NCBI GenBank assembly: GCA_020025615.1
Contig: JAHHRT010000005.1
Location: 1 to 37,368 of the forward strand
Reading direction: 5' to 3'
DNA: 37,368 bases
Source: Oscillospiraceae bacterium
Lineage (GTDB): Bacteria > Bacillota > Clostridia > Oscillospirales > Oscillospiraceae
Under the pieces are notes generated by a model that searched no databases, was not told where the DNA came from, and saw only the letters and a program-made list of their open reading frames with translations. A program made the translations under genes and the position numbers. Shown here piece after piece: positions 24,532 through 33,000 of this stretch (its first letter is position 1; the number at the start of each line of letters is the position of its first letter).

Positions 24532-25194
24532 TTAGCTCATAAGGGCAAGGAACTTACCCAGGTATCCGGTTGCCATCAGCACACCGATGATCACCAGCAG
24601 GCCGCCGCTGATTCGGTTGATCACAGCATAGTGGCTCTTAATCCAGTTGAAAGTGCTCTTGAGCTTATCGATGAGCACCGCACTGATGAGGAAGGGCACA
24701 CCGAGGCCCATAGCGTAGCACAGCAGCATCCCCATGCCCTCCAGAACGTGGCCCTGCTGAGAGGCCAGTATCAGGGCAGAGCCCAGGAAGGCACCCACGC
24801 AGGGAGTCCAGCCGATGGAAAAAACAATGCCGAACAGCAGTGCAGAGAAGAAGCCCATCTCCTTCTGGACCATATTTCTATGGAAGCCCTTGAAGATGTT
24901 CAGCTGGAACACGCCCATGTAGTTAAGGCCAAAGACAACAACAATGAGGCCGGAAATCAGATTGACCCAGAAAGAATAGGTCTTCAAGAAACTGCCCAGG
25001 GTTCCGGCTAAGGCACCCATGGCTACAAACACCAGGGTGAATCCCAGCACAAAGCCGGAAACGCCGGTGAGTGTCTTTTTCGTGGAACGCTCTCCGCCGC
25101 CGGCAAAATAGGAAATGTAGATTGGCAGCATGGGGAGCAGACAGGGGGAAATGAAGGTAATGATACCTTCCAGGAAGGAAATCAGATATTGCAT
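24532..25194 (-). CDS. CcdA/DsbD-like membrane thiol electron transporter
   Basis: 220 residues, six predicted TM helices. The two redox cysteines are C18 in SPCLLPMLP and C132 in TPCVGAFLG, the paired TM1/TM4 positions of CcdA. It moves electrons from cytosolic thioredoxin across the membrane to an outside thioredoxin-like partner, here almost certainly the TlpA-type protein that follows. The ATG has AAGGAG about 9 nt upstream and a promoter roughly 40 nt further. Length is normal for CcdA (about 220-240). Confidence 0.92.
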   Translation of the reverse strand: MQYLISFLEGIITFISPCLLPMLPIYISYFAGGGERSTKKTLTGVSGFVLGFTLVFVAMGALAGTLGSFLKTYSFWVNLISGLIVVVFGLNYMGVFQLNIFKGFHRNMVQKEMGFFSALLFGIVFSIGWTPCVGAFLGSALILASQQGHVLEGMGMLLCYAMGLGVPFLISAVLIDKLKSTFNWIKSHYAVINRISGGLLVIIGVLMATGYLGKFLALMS

Positions 25195-25233
25195 ATGGTT
25201 TACTCCTTGATGGGTTTTTTATAGGATACACAT

Positions 25234-25263
25234 TTTATAAGAAAAAGTAAGTGACTTTGTTAC
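25234..25263 (-). promoter_or_regulatory. Likely promoter of the ccdA-tlpA unit
   Basis: -10 TATAAA (25234-25239) and -35 GTAACA (25258-25263) with an 18-nt spacer on the minus strand. The -10 is good; the -35 matches at four of six positions. Confidence 0.45.
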
Positions 25264-25323
25264 ATTTTTGAAAATTCCCCGGTGCAAGGCTGGATAATCT
25301 TCCATTTTCCAAGACTTTCCAAA

Positions 25324-25355
25324 CAAAAATGGGACCTGCCTTGTGGGCAGGTCCC
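25324..25355 (-). terminator. Intrinsic terminator of the CofE-like gene
   Basis: Perfect 10-bp stem GGGACCTGCC (25331-25340) with GGCAGGTCCC (25346-25355), 5-nt loop, then ATTTTTG on the minus strand. It lies 19 nt after the stop. Confidence 0.92.
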
Positions 25356-25374
25356 AAAATCTTGACTGAGTGGA

Positions 25375-26562
25375 TCAGTTGGTGTAGTTGTCGAAGTAAC
25401 CCTGGATCAGGATGACAGGGGTGCCCTTATCGCCGGAGCCGGAGGTCAGGTCGCACAGAGAACCGATGAGGTCGGTGAGACGGCGGGGGGTAGTACCCTG
25501 AGAAGCCATGGTGCCGGAGACATCGCCCTTCTCACGGATGCGCTGCTGGATAGCCTCCTGCAGGGCCTCGCCGGAGAGGTCAGCAAAGTCGTTGTCAGCC
25601 AGGTACTTGAGCTTCAGCTCGTTGGGGGTGCCTTCCAGGCCGGGGGTGTTAGCAACAGAGACACTGGGGTCAGCCAGCTCCCAGATCTTGCCCACGGGAT
25701 CCTTGAATGCGCCATCGCCGTAGACCATAACTTCTACGTGCTTGCCGGTCTTTTCCAGCAGTCTCTTCTGGATCTCCAGAACCAGATCGGTGCACTCTCT
25801 GGGGAAGAGCTTGATGGTGTCTTCATTGGACTTATTGGAGCCCAGCAGACCGAACTTCTCCTGGTAGCCGCTGCCGTCCACGGGAGTATTCAAAATGTCG
25901 TCCAGGCCGCAGACCACCTCTGCGCCGGCATCCCGAAGCAGACGCTTGGTTCTGGCACGGGTGTGAATGTCGCAGGTCAGGACATTCTTGGTGTAGTTCA
26001 GGATGGTGCGGGGATCGTTGGCGAAGATAATCTCCACCTCAGCGCCGCTCTCCCGAATCAGGTCGCCGTAGTACTGCACATAGTCAACACCGGTGAAGGG
26101 ATGGCGGTTCTCGCCAAACAGCTCCCGGTACTTCTCCAGAGTCAGCACATCGGAATAGGGGTTCACATGAGCAGCATCCAGCTTGTCCAGAGACACCAGC
26201 TCATTGCCCACCTCATCGGAGGGATAGCTCAGCATCAGAACAATCTTCTTTGCGCCCTTGGCAATGCCCCGCAGACAGATGGCAAAGCGGTTCCGGGACA
26301 GGATGGGCAGAATCACGCCGATGGTGCCGCCGCCCAGTTTAGCCTTGACATCCTTAGCGATGGCGTCCACAGTGGCGTAGTTACCCTGAGCACGGGCTAC
26401 AATGGACTCGGTGGCAGCAACCACGTCACGGTCCCGGAGGGTGAAGCCCTCGCTCTCAGCAGCCTCTAACACGCTGTCCACGACGATCTTCGCCAGGTCA
26501 TCGCCCTGACGGATAATGGGGCAGCGAATACCCCGGGAGATCGTGCCTACTTTTCTATCCAT
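25375..26562 (-). CDS. Coenzyme F420-0:L-glutamate ligase (CofE)-like protein, orphan
   Basis: 395 residues resembling the F420_ligase (CofE/FbiB N-terminal) family: N-terminal VGTISRGIRCPIIRQGDDLAKIV, VVAATESIVARAQGNY, GGGTIGVILPILSRNRFAICLRGIAKG, and C-terminal EVMVYGDGAFKDPVGKIWELADP. In methanogens and actinobacteria CofE adds glutamates to F420-0, but no other F420 gene is seen here and gut Clostridia are not known as F420 producers, so the true acceptor is probably different. It is longer than classical CofE (about 250). Monocistronic with its own promoter and terminator. ATG 26562 is chosen for GAGG 8 nt upstream; an earlier in-frame ATG (26610) lies within the leader hairpin region. 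Confidence 0.78.
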   Translation of the reverse strand: MDRKVGTISRGIRCPIIRQGDDLAKIVVDSVLEAAESEGFTLRDRDVVAATESIVARAQGNYATVDAIAKDVKAKLGGGTIGVILPILSRNRFAICLRGIAKGAKKIVLMLSYPSDEVGNELVSLDKLDAAHVNPYSDVLTLEKYRELFGENRHPFTGVDYVQYYGDLIRESGAEVEIIFANDPRTILNYTKNVLTCDIHTRARTKRLLRDAGAEVVCGLDDILNTPVDGSGYQEKFGLLGSNKSNEDTIKLFPRECTDLVLEIQKRLLEKTGKHVEVMVYGDGAFKDPVGKIWELADPSVSVANTPGLEGTPNELKLKYLADNDFADLSGEALQEAIQQRIREKGDVSGTMASQGTTPRRLTDLIGSLCDLTSGSGDKGTPVILIQGYFDNYTN

Positions 26563-26582
26563 AATAAATACCTCATTTCCGT

Positions 26583-26600
26583 GGTCAGGCAGCCCTGACC
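26583..26600 (-). other. Leader hairpin before the CofE-like gene
   Basis: Perfect 7-bp inverted repeat GGTCAGG (26583-26589) with CCTGACC (26594-26600), loop of 4, between promoter and ribosome binding site. No U-tract; it could be an operator or a 5' stabilising stem. Confidence 0.5.
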
Positions 26601-26613
26601 AGAGCATCATAAC

Positions 26614-26642
26614 ATACTAGTTATACAGCAAATCATCGTCAA
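26614..26642 (-). promoter_or_regulatory. Promoter of the CofE-like gene
   Basis: -35 TTGACG (26637-26642), 17-nt spacer, -10 TAGTAT (26614-26619), minus strand. Confidence 0.65.
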
Positions 26643-26730
26643 ATTCAATCACTTTTTTCAAAAAAATTGATATTGCATAATATTTTTGTATAATTGGACA
26701 TTTGTTCCCTATCCAATGGCTTTTCCTGGC

Positions 26731-26779
26731 AAAAAACTGCACAAAAGGAGAGACCGCACCACTGGCCTCTCCTTTTGTG
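26731..26779 (-). terminator. Intrinsic terminator of the marR-degV unit
   Basis: Perfect 13-bp stem CACAAAAGGAGAG (26740-26752) with CTCTCCTTTTGTG (26767-26779), then a T6 tract on the minus strand (A-run 26731-26736). Confidence 0.9.
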
Positions 26780-26859
26780 AGATTGGTTTTGGGGTAACAT
26801 TGCTTTCGCAGTGTCTGTATGGAAAGCGCCTTTGCCCGAGCGCCTGGCCATCTGTAAAT

Positions 26860-27711
26860 TCAGCAGTTACCGCCCGAGAAGAAGGCAACGGCAACTGCGC
26901 CGGGGCCCGTATGGGTGCCCACCACGCTGCCAACCAACGTGGTATGCAGCGTCTCTTCGTGGCCCTGCCAGAGGGCCTCGCTGTCGTGGATGTACTTTTG
27001 CAGCAGGGCATCATTGAGGCCGGTATAACCCAGCAGCAGCGGCATACTGAAATCCACACCGCCTGCCTTATTGATTTCCTGAATCAGCATATTATTGGCC
27101 TGACGGGAGCCCCGGGCCTTGCCCAGCACCTTGATCTCTCCGTCCTGAATGGTCAGCACCGGCTTAATGGACAAAAGGCTTCCCGCCACCGCGGCAGTCT
27201 TGGAGATCCGCCCGCCCCGTTTCAGGTATTCCAGGGTGTCCAGCATGGCAAGCAGCCGAATTTCGTCCCGCTTTTTGGTCAGTTCCTCTGCCACATCCTG
27301 GGCAGACATCCCCTGATTTGCCAGGCGCAGGCCGTATTCTGCCAGAATAGCCGCACCGATGGTCACGCTGTGGCTGTCCACCACAAAAACTTTTCCCGGG
27401 AAATCCGCGGCAGCGATACAGGCGCTTTGGTAGGTGCCGGAAAGGGAGGCCGTGATGGTCACTGCAACCACCGTATCGCCGGCGTCCACTGCCTCCTGGA
27501 AGGCCTTCTGGAAGGCGAAGGGCGATGCCTGGCTGGTAGTGGGAAGCACTTCACTCTCCACCAGCTTTTCATAGAACTCCTGTCCGGTGATGTTCACACC
27601 GTCGATGTATTCTTCCTCTCCAAAGTGAATGGTAAGGGGCACCACCATCATCTGGTCCTGCACAGCAGGGTTCAGGTCAGCGGTAGAATCCACTAAAATT
27701 CTCGTGCTCAT
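26860..27711 (-). CDS. DegV/FakB-type fatty-acid-binding protein
   Basis: 283 residues, full-length DegV fold: N-terminal ILVDSTADLN, the TTSQASPFAFQKAF loop, VTITASLSGTYQSA, and VVDSHSVTIGAAIL with the lipid-contacting Ser. DegV proteins such as FakB bind a fatty acid and present it to the FakA kinase, which makes acyl-phosphate for phospholipid synthesis. FakA is not in the window. The start overlaps nothing; TAGGAGG, formed partly by the marR stop codon, lies 5 nt before the ATG. Co-transcription with a MarR regulator that has a FabT-like operator fits a lipid role (inference). Confidence 0.9.
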   Translation of the reverse strand: MSTRILVDSTADLNPAVQDQMMVVPLTIHFGEEEYIDGVNITGQEFYEKLVESEVLPTTSQASPFAFQKAFQEAVDAGDTVVAVTITASLSGTYQSACIAAADFPGKVFVVDSHSVTIGAAILAEYGLRLANQGMSAQDVAEELTKKRDEIRLLAMLDTLEYLKRGGRISKTAAVAGSLLSIKPVLTIQDGEIKVLGKARGSRQANNMLIQEINKAGGVDFSMPLLLGYTGLNDALLQKYIHDSEALWQGHEETLHTTLVGSVVGTHTGPGAVAVAFFSGGNC

Positions 27712-27720
27712 ACGTTCCTC

Positions 27721-28170
27721 CTATTTGAGTCCTTCTTGACAAATGGTATGGAGGTTTCCGGCGATCAAGCCCATAACCTCATAAAAAATTTTTCGCTTCT
27801 CATCGTCCAGTCCCTCGCCTGCCTGGCGCACTGCCTGGAGCGTACGCTTCTGGACCGCCCGGGCGGCAGCAGCCCCCTGCTTCGTAAGCTTCAGAGGGGC
27901 ACGGTAGCGCACGCCGTTTTTCTCCAGGCACTCCACCATTCCAGCTGTCTCCAGCTCTGCCACGGTTCTGGAAATCGCCGCCTTGTCCTTTTCGCAGATT
28001 TCGCACAGCTGGGCAGCCGTGATTCCTTCCGGGTAGTCACTGAGGGCCAGCATACACTGGACGTGCGGACCTTTCAGGCCGTATTTTGCCATTTCTGTTC
28101 TTTCGATCTTCTGCATATCCCGGTAAAGAGAGGATACTGCCGAGGAAAAGCGCTGGAATCGCTGAATCAT
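27721..28170 (-). CDS. MarR-family transcriptional regulator
   Basis: 149 residues, single-domain winged helix. Helix-turn-helix about 50-75 (GITAAQLCEICEKDKAAISRTV), wing with VECLEKNGVRYRAPLKLT, flanked by N- and C-terminal dimerisation helices. It is followed 9 nt later by a DegV gene. Upstream are a consensus promoter and two inverted repeats with TTGAT/ATCAA arms, one just downstream of the -10 and one just upstream of the -35, so autorepression is likely. FabT, the MarR regulator of fatty acid synthesis in streptococci, binds a similar TTTGATTATCAAA-type site, which suggests but does not prove a FabT-like role. AGGAGG precedes the ATG. Confidence 0.9.
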   Translation of the reverse strand: MIQRFQRFSSAVSSLYRDMQKIERTEMAKYGLKGPHVQCMLALSDYPEGITAAQLCEICEKDKAAISRTVAELETAGMVECLEKNGVRYRAPLKLTKQGAAAARAVQKRTLQAVRQAGEGLDDEKRKIFYEVMGLIAGNLHTICQEGLK

Positions 28171-28193
28171 ATTGGATTTCCTCCTGTTTCTTA

Positions 28194-28211
28194 ATGTTGA
28201 TATATCAACAT
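28194..28211. promoter_or_regulatory. Perfect 18-bp palindromic operator (site 1) for the MarR regulator
   Basis: ATGTTGATATATCAACAT is fully self-complementary. It lies between the predicted transcript start (about 28219) and the marR ATG (28170), a position for roadblock autorepression. Confidence 0.8.
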
Positions 28212-28225
28212 CTTAGGACGAAAGA

Positions 28226-28254
28226 ATTGTATCATCCGAATGTGGACTTGTCAA
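28226..28254 (-). promoter_or_regulatory. Consensus promoter of marR-degV
   Basis: -35 TTGACA (28249-28254), 17-nt spacer, -10 TACAAT (28226-28231) with TGA just upstream of the -10, minus strand. Confidence 0.85.
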
Positions 28255-28259
28255 CATTC

Positions 28260-28272
28260 TTGATTTCATCAA
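28260..28272. promoter_or_regulatory. Second TTGAT/ATCAA inverted repeat (site 2)
   Basis: TTGATTTCATCAA, arms of 5 bp with a 3-nt centre, directly upstream of the marR -35. Its centre is about 63 bp from that of site 1, close to six helical turns. Confidence 0.55.
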
Positions 28273-28665
28273 CGTCAAACTGCACATCGATCCTCACTGT
28301 CTCTCTTTCAGCAAAAAGCCATGCAGTATATTTTTTCCATTGGGTGTTTCCGAGACAGCATTGGGAAGTTGGAACAGGGATTGCTGCATTTTTCATTTCC
28401 CTGTCGTCTTTGATCCGATTTTCTTTTCCGTAGCCGTTATACTATATTAATATAAGGATTACTACTGCCGCTTGTAAAAACTACAGTCAAGTCTTTCAAA
28501 ATCTGTGTTTTTTCAATCATTTCGGTCCGTATTTCTGTGTTATTCCCTTTTGCACAATTTTATATAGTTATTTTGAACACAATACCAGATTGCAATTTTC
28601 CCTACCCTCTTATCCCCGTGTCTTGTCCGGGTTTATCTATTTTTGTCAATTTTCAAAATTTTCTG
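28273..28665. other. T-rich gene-free stretch between marR and the pyr promoter
   Basis: About 390 nt with no credible gene on either strand: the short ORFs lack ribosome binding sites and have T-rich, low-quality translations. A perfect 12-bp palindrome TATATTAATATA lies at 28443-28454. Base composition is clearly more AT-rich than the rest of the window. No tRNA or known riboswitch was recognised. Confidence 0.6.
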
Positions 28666-28695
28666 TTGACAAGAATGATATTCCTATGCTACAAT
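28666..28695 (+). promoter_or_regulatory. Promoter of the pyrimidine operon
   Basis: Consensus -35 TTGACA (28666-28671), 18-nt spacer, -10 TACAAT (28690-28695) with TGC extension. The leader to the pyrC ATG is about 120 nt. Confidence 0.85.
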
Positions 28696-28708
28696 CTCCT
28701 AGATAAAG

Positions 28709-28825
28709 ATGTCCGTCACTGCGCCACTATGTAAAATACTGGCAAGTTCAAGTCTTTACGATCTTGCCGCTGGCAGGATTTTTTTATGTCAACATTTTCC
28801 CCACACAGAAAGGAGAACACTATGA
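28709..28825 (+). CDS. Possible 38-codon pyr leader peptide
   Basis: ATG at 28709 opens a 38-codon frame (begins MSVTAPLCKI, ends HTERRTL) that crosses the attenuator hairpins and stops with TGA at 28823-28825, overlapping the pyrC ATG. The ATG lies only about 7 nt after the predicted transcript start and has no clear ribosome binding site, so it would be near-leaderless. A similar arrangement, a leader ORF running through a terminator, exists in the E. coli pyrBI operon (PyrL). It could equally be a chance ORF. Confidence 0.25.
   Translation: MSVTAPLCKILASSSLYDLAAGRIFLCQHFPHTERRTL
28741..28785 (+). terminator. Pyr operon attenuator: competing antiterminator and terminator hairpins
   Basis: The segment CTTGCC (28763-28768) can pair with upstream GGCAAG (28741-28746) or with downstream GGCAGG (28772-28777, one T-G pair). 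The second hairpin has a 3-nt loop and is followed by A and T7 (28779-28785), an intrinsic terminator 36 nt before pyrC. The two structures exclude each other. I found no clear PyrR-binding consensus in the leader and no pyrR gene in the window, so the signal that chooses between them is unknown. Confidence 0.6.
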
Positions 28826-30018
28826 CCGATATGATCCGGGCTCAGGTTTACATTGCTAATACCGCTTCTGTTTCCCGTTTCCTGGATGGGTATTCTTTTT
28901 TCAATTCTCCCAAGTATGCAATTTTTCCCGGCTTTTGTGATGTGCATGTGCATTTCAGAGAGCCGGGATTTTCTTATAAAGAGACCATTGCTTCCGGGAG
29001 TCTGGCTTCCGCCAGAGGCGGATACACCGACGTGTGTACCATGCCCAACCTAAACCCCGTACCCGATACGCTTTCCAATCTCAATATTCAGAGAAAGATT
29101 ATTGAGACGGACGCCTGTATCCACGTCCACCCCTACGGTGCCATCACCGTTGGCGAAAAGGGCGAAGTCCTGGCAGACATGGCAGACATGGCTCCCTACG
29201 TCCCCGGCTTTTCTGATGACGGCCGCGGCGTTCAGGACCGTTCCCGAATGAGGGAAGCCATGCTGAAAGCCAAGGAACTGGGAAAGCCCATCGTCGCCCA
29301 CTGTGAAGACAACACCCTTCTCCACGGCGGCTACATTCACGACGGTGCCTACGCTGCTGCCCACGGACACAGAGGCATCTGTTCCGAAAGCGAATGGGGC
29401 CCGGTGGCCCGGGATTTGGAGCTGGTTAAGGAAATCGGCTGTGCCTACCATGTGTGCCACATCTCCGCCAAGGAGACCGTGGACATCATCCGCAAGGCCA
29501 AAGCTGAGGGTGTCAACGTCACCTGTGAGACCGGTCCCCACTACCTGGTGATGGATGACAGTATGTTAAAGGAAGAGGGCCGATTCAAAATGAACCCGCC
29601 TCTGCGAAGCAAGGAAGACCGGGAAGCTCTGATTCAGGGTATTCAGGACGGTACTATCGACATGATCGCAACAGATCATGCCCCCCACTCCGCAGAAGAA
29701 AAGGCCCGGGGCCTGGAAAAGAGTCCCTTCGGCATCACGGGCATTGAAACCGCCTTCCCCATTCTTTACACCTATCTGGTGAAACCCGGGATCATCACCC
29801 TGGAGCGGCTTTTGGAGCTGCTCACCGTGAATCCCCGCAAGCGGTTCCAGCTTCCCATCGGCGACGACTTCACCGTCTGGGATTTGGAAGCCGAATATCC
29901 CATCGACTCCGCCGATTTTCTCTCCATGGGCAAGGCCACACCCTTCGAAGGCTGGACTGTCCAGGGGCGGTGCATGGCAACCGTCTGTGACGGTAAACTG
30001 GTATACAAAGCATTTTGA
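28822..30018 (+). CDS. pyrC: Dihydroorotase
   Basis: 398 residues, class I dihydroorotase of the amidohydrolase superfamily. It cyclises carbamoyl-aspartate to dihydroorotate. Metal-binding motifs: DVHVHFREPG near the N-terminus, MPNLNPVP, FSDDGRGV, HCED, CHISAKE and the catalytic-Asp motif ATDHAPHS. The ATG at 28822 has AAAGGAG 6 nt upstream; an in-frame ATG at 28786 lies directly after the terminator T-tract with no ribosome binding site and is rejected. It is the first gene of the operon and is 36 nt from carB. Confidence 0.95.
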   Translation: MTDMIRAQVYIANTASVSRFLDGYSFFNSPKYAIFPGFCDVHVHFREPGFSYKETIASGSLASARGGYTDVCTMPNLNPVPDTLSNLNIQRKIIETDACIHVHPYGAITVGEKGEVLADMADMAPYVPGFSDDGRGVQDRSRMREAMLKAKELGKPIVAHCEDNTLLHGGYIHDGAYAAAHGHRGICSESEWGPVARDLELVKEIGCAYHVCHISAKETVDIIRKAKAEGVNVTCETGPHYLVMDDSMLKEEGRFKMNPPLRSKEDREALIQGIQDGTIDMIATDHAPHSAEEKARGLEKSPFGITGIETAFPILYTYLVKPGIITLERLLELLTVNPRKRFQLPIGDDFTVWDLEAEYPIDSADFLSMGKATPFEGWTVQGRCMATVCDGKLVYKAF

Positions 30019-30054
30019 CTATAAAAGATATAATTTCAGGAGGAGAACACCACT

Positions 30055-33000
30055 ATGGCAAAGCGTAAAGACATCCGAAAGATTTTGATCATCGGCTCCG
30101 GCCCCATCGTCATCGGACAGGCCGCTGAGTTCGACTACGCAGGAACCCAGGCCTGCCTGGCTCTTAAGGAAGAGGGCTACGAAGTCGTTCTGTGCAACTC
30201 CAACCCCGCCACCATCATGACCGACACCTCCATCGCTGACAAAGTGTATATGGAGCCCCTGACCCTGGAGTACATCGCCAAGATCATTCGCTATGAGCGT
30301 CCCGACGCAATTGTTCCCGGCATCGGCGGTCAGACCGGCCTGAACCTTGCCATGCAGCTGGAGCAGAAGGGTATCCTCCGGGAGTGCCGTGTGAAGCTGC
30401 TGGGTACCTCCAGTGCCTCCATCCAGCGTGCTGAGGACCGTGAGGAGTTCAAGGAGCTGTGCCAGTCCATCGGCGAGCCCACCATTCCCTCCGAAATCAC
30501 CTACTCCATTGAGGAAGCCAAGGAAGCTGCCAAGCACATCGGCTACCCTGTGGTTCTCCGTCCCGCCTTCACCCTGGGCGGCACCGGCGGCGGCTTCGCT
30601 GACAACGAAGAAGAGCTGGTTGAGATCGGCCTCAACGCTTTCAAGCTCTCCCCTGTGCATCAGGTTCTGATAGAGAAGTCCGTGAAGGGCTACAAGGAGA
30701 TCGAGTTTGAGGTTATGCGTGACTCCACCGACCATGCCATCACCATCTGCGGCATGGAGAACATCGACCCTGTGGGTGTCCACACCGGCGACTCCCTGGT
30801 GGTTGCTCCCATCATGACCCTCAGTGAGCATGACGAAAAGATGCTCAACGATTCCGCTATCAAGCTCATCCGTGAGCTCAAGATTGAGGGCGGCTGCAAC
30901 GTGCAGTTTGCTCTGAACCCCGAGACCAGCGAGTACTTCCTCATTGAGGTCAACCCCAGAGTCTCCCGTTCCTCCGCTCTGGCTTCCAAGGCTTCCGGCT
31001 ACCCCATCGCTCGGGTCACTGCTAAGATCGCCGTGGGTATGTCCCTGGAGGAAATCGGCATTGCCAACACCACCGCTGCCTTTGAGCCGAAGCTGGACTA
31101 TGTGATTGCAAAGCTGCCCCGCTTCCCCTTCGACAAGTTCGCCACCGCTGCCAACACCCTGGGCACCCAGATGAAGGCCACCGGCGAAGTCATGGGCATT
31201 GGCGCCACTCTGGAAGAGTGCCTGCTGAAGGGCGTTCGCTCTCTGGAAATCGGCGTGTGCCATTTCTACCTGCCCAAGTTTGACAGCTACACCGACGAGC
31301 AGCTGCTCACCTATCTGGAAAAGTTCCAGGACGACAACATCTTTGCCGTTGCTGAGCTGCTGCGCCGGGGCGTCTCTGTAGAGAAGCTTCACGAGGTCAC
31401 CAAGATCACCGCCCACTTCCTGGAGTCCATCGCTAAGATTGTCGCCATGGAAAAGGTGGTCGCTGCACATCCCCAGGATGCTGAGATCCTGAAGCAGGCA
31501 AAGGTCATGGGCTTTGCCGATAAGTACATCGCCAAGCTCTGGAACTGCTCCGAAATCGATGTTTACCACCTGCGTCTTGAGAAGGGCATCCACCCCGTGT
31601 TCAAGATGGTGGATACCTGCCACACCGGCGCATACATCCCCTACTTCTACTCCTCTTACCAGGGCGAGAACGCATCCCGGCTCACCGACCGCAAGAAGAT
31701 CGTGGTGCTGGGTGCAGGCCCCATCCGTATCGGTCAGGGCGTGGAATTCGACTACTCCACCGTCCATGCGGTGAACACCATCCGCAAGTCCGGCTACGAG
31801 GCCATCATCATCAACAACAACCCCGAGACCGTCTCCACCGACTACACCACCGCTGACAAGCTCTACTTTGAGCCCCTCACCGCAGAAGATGTGATGAACA
31901 TCATCGAGTTTGAGAAGCCCGTGGGTGTCATCGCCTCCCTGGGCGGTCAGACCGCCATCAACCTGGCTCAGCCCCTCATGGACCGCGGTGTGAAGATCAT
32001 CGGCACCGACTGCGCTGCCATTGACAAGGCTGAGAACCGGGATTCCTTTGAAAAGCTCCTGATTGAGCTCCAGATTCCCCAGCCCCAGGGCAAGGCCGTG
32101 ACCAAGATTGAGGACGGCATCGCCGCCGCTGCTGCCATCGGATACCCCGTGCTGGTCCGTCCCAGCTTCGTTCTGGGCGGCCGCGCCATGCAGATTGTGG
32201 CAAACGAGCGTCAGCTGCGCCACTACCTGAAGACCGCTGTTGAAATCGACGAGGACAAGCCCGTTCTGGTTGACAAGTACATCCAGGGCCGTGAGGTGGA
32301 AATCGACGCCATCTGCGACGGTCACAGCGTGTTCGTTCCCGGCATCATGGAGCTGGTCGAGCGCACCGGCGTTCACTCCGGCGACTCCATCAGCGTCTAC
32401 CCCTCCTTCTCCATCTCCGACAAGGTGAAGGGCATCATCCTGCAGTACGCTAAGAAGCTGGGTCTCGGCATCGGCATCGTGGGTCTGTTCAACATCCAGT
32501 TCATCGTGGATGCCAACGACAACGTGTTCATCATCGAGGTCAACCCCCGTTCCTCCCGTACCGTTCCCTTCCTGTCCAAGGCTACCGGCTACTCCCTGGC
32601 TGACATTGCTACTGAGGTCATCCTGGGCAAGACCCTCAAGGAGCAGGGCATCTTTGATATCTACCCCGAGGAGAAGGAGCGCTGGTATGTCAAGGCTCCC
32701 GTCTTCTCCTTCAACAAGATTCGCGGTCTGGACGCTTACCTCTCCCCTGAGATGAAGTCCACCGGCGAAGCCATCGGCTACGACCGCACCATGACCCGTG
32801 CACTCTATAAGGCGCTTCAGGCTTCCGGTATGCACCTGCAGAACTACGGCACCGTCTTTGCCACCATTGCCGACAAGGACAAGGAAGAGGCTCTGCCCCT
32901 CATCCGTCGGTTCTACCAGCTGGGCTTCAACATTGAGGCTACCTACGGCACCGCTATGTTCCTGAAGCAGAACGGCATCCGCACCCATGTGCTGAACAAG

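Noticed and set aside
28086..28734. Short plus-strand ORFs between marR and pyrC
   Set aside because: One overlaps marR antisense, the other crosses the pyr promoter; neither has a ribosome binding site or recognisable protein features.
28786..28821. Upstream in-frame ATG extension of pyrC
   Set aside because: It begins directly after the terminator T-tract without a ribosome binding site, and the extension does not resemble dihydroorotase; ATG 28822 has AAAGGAG.
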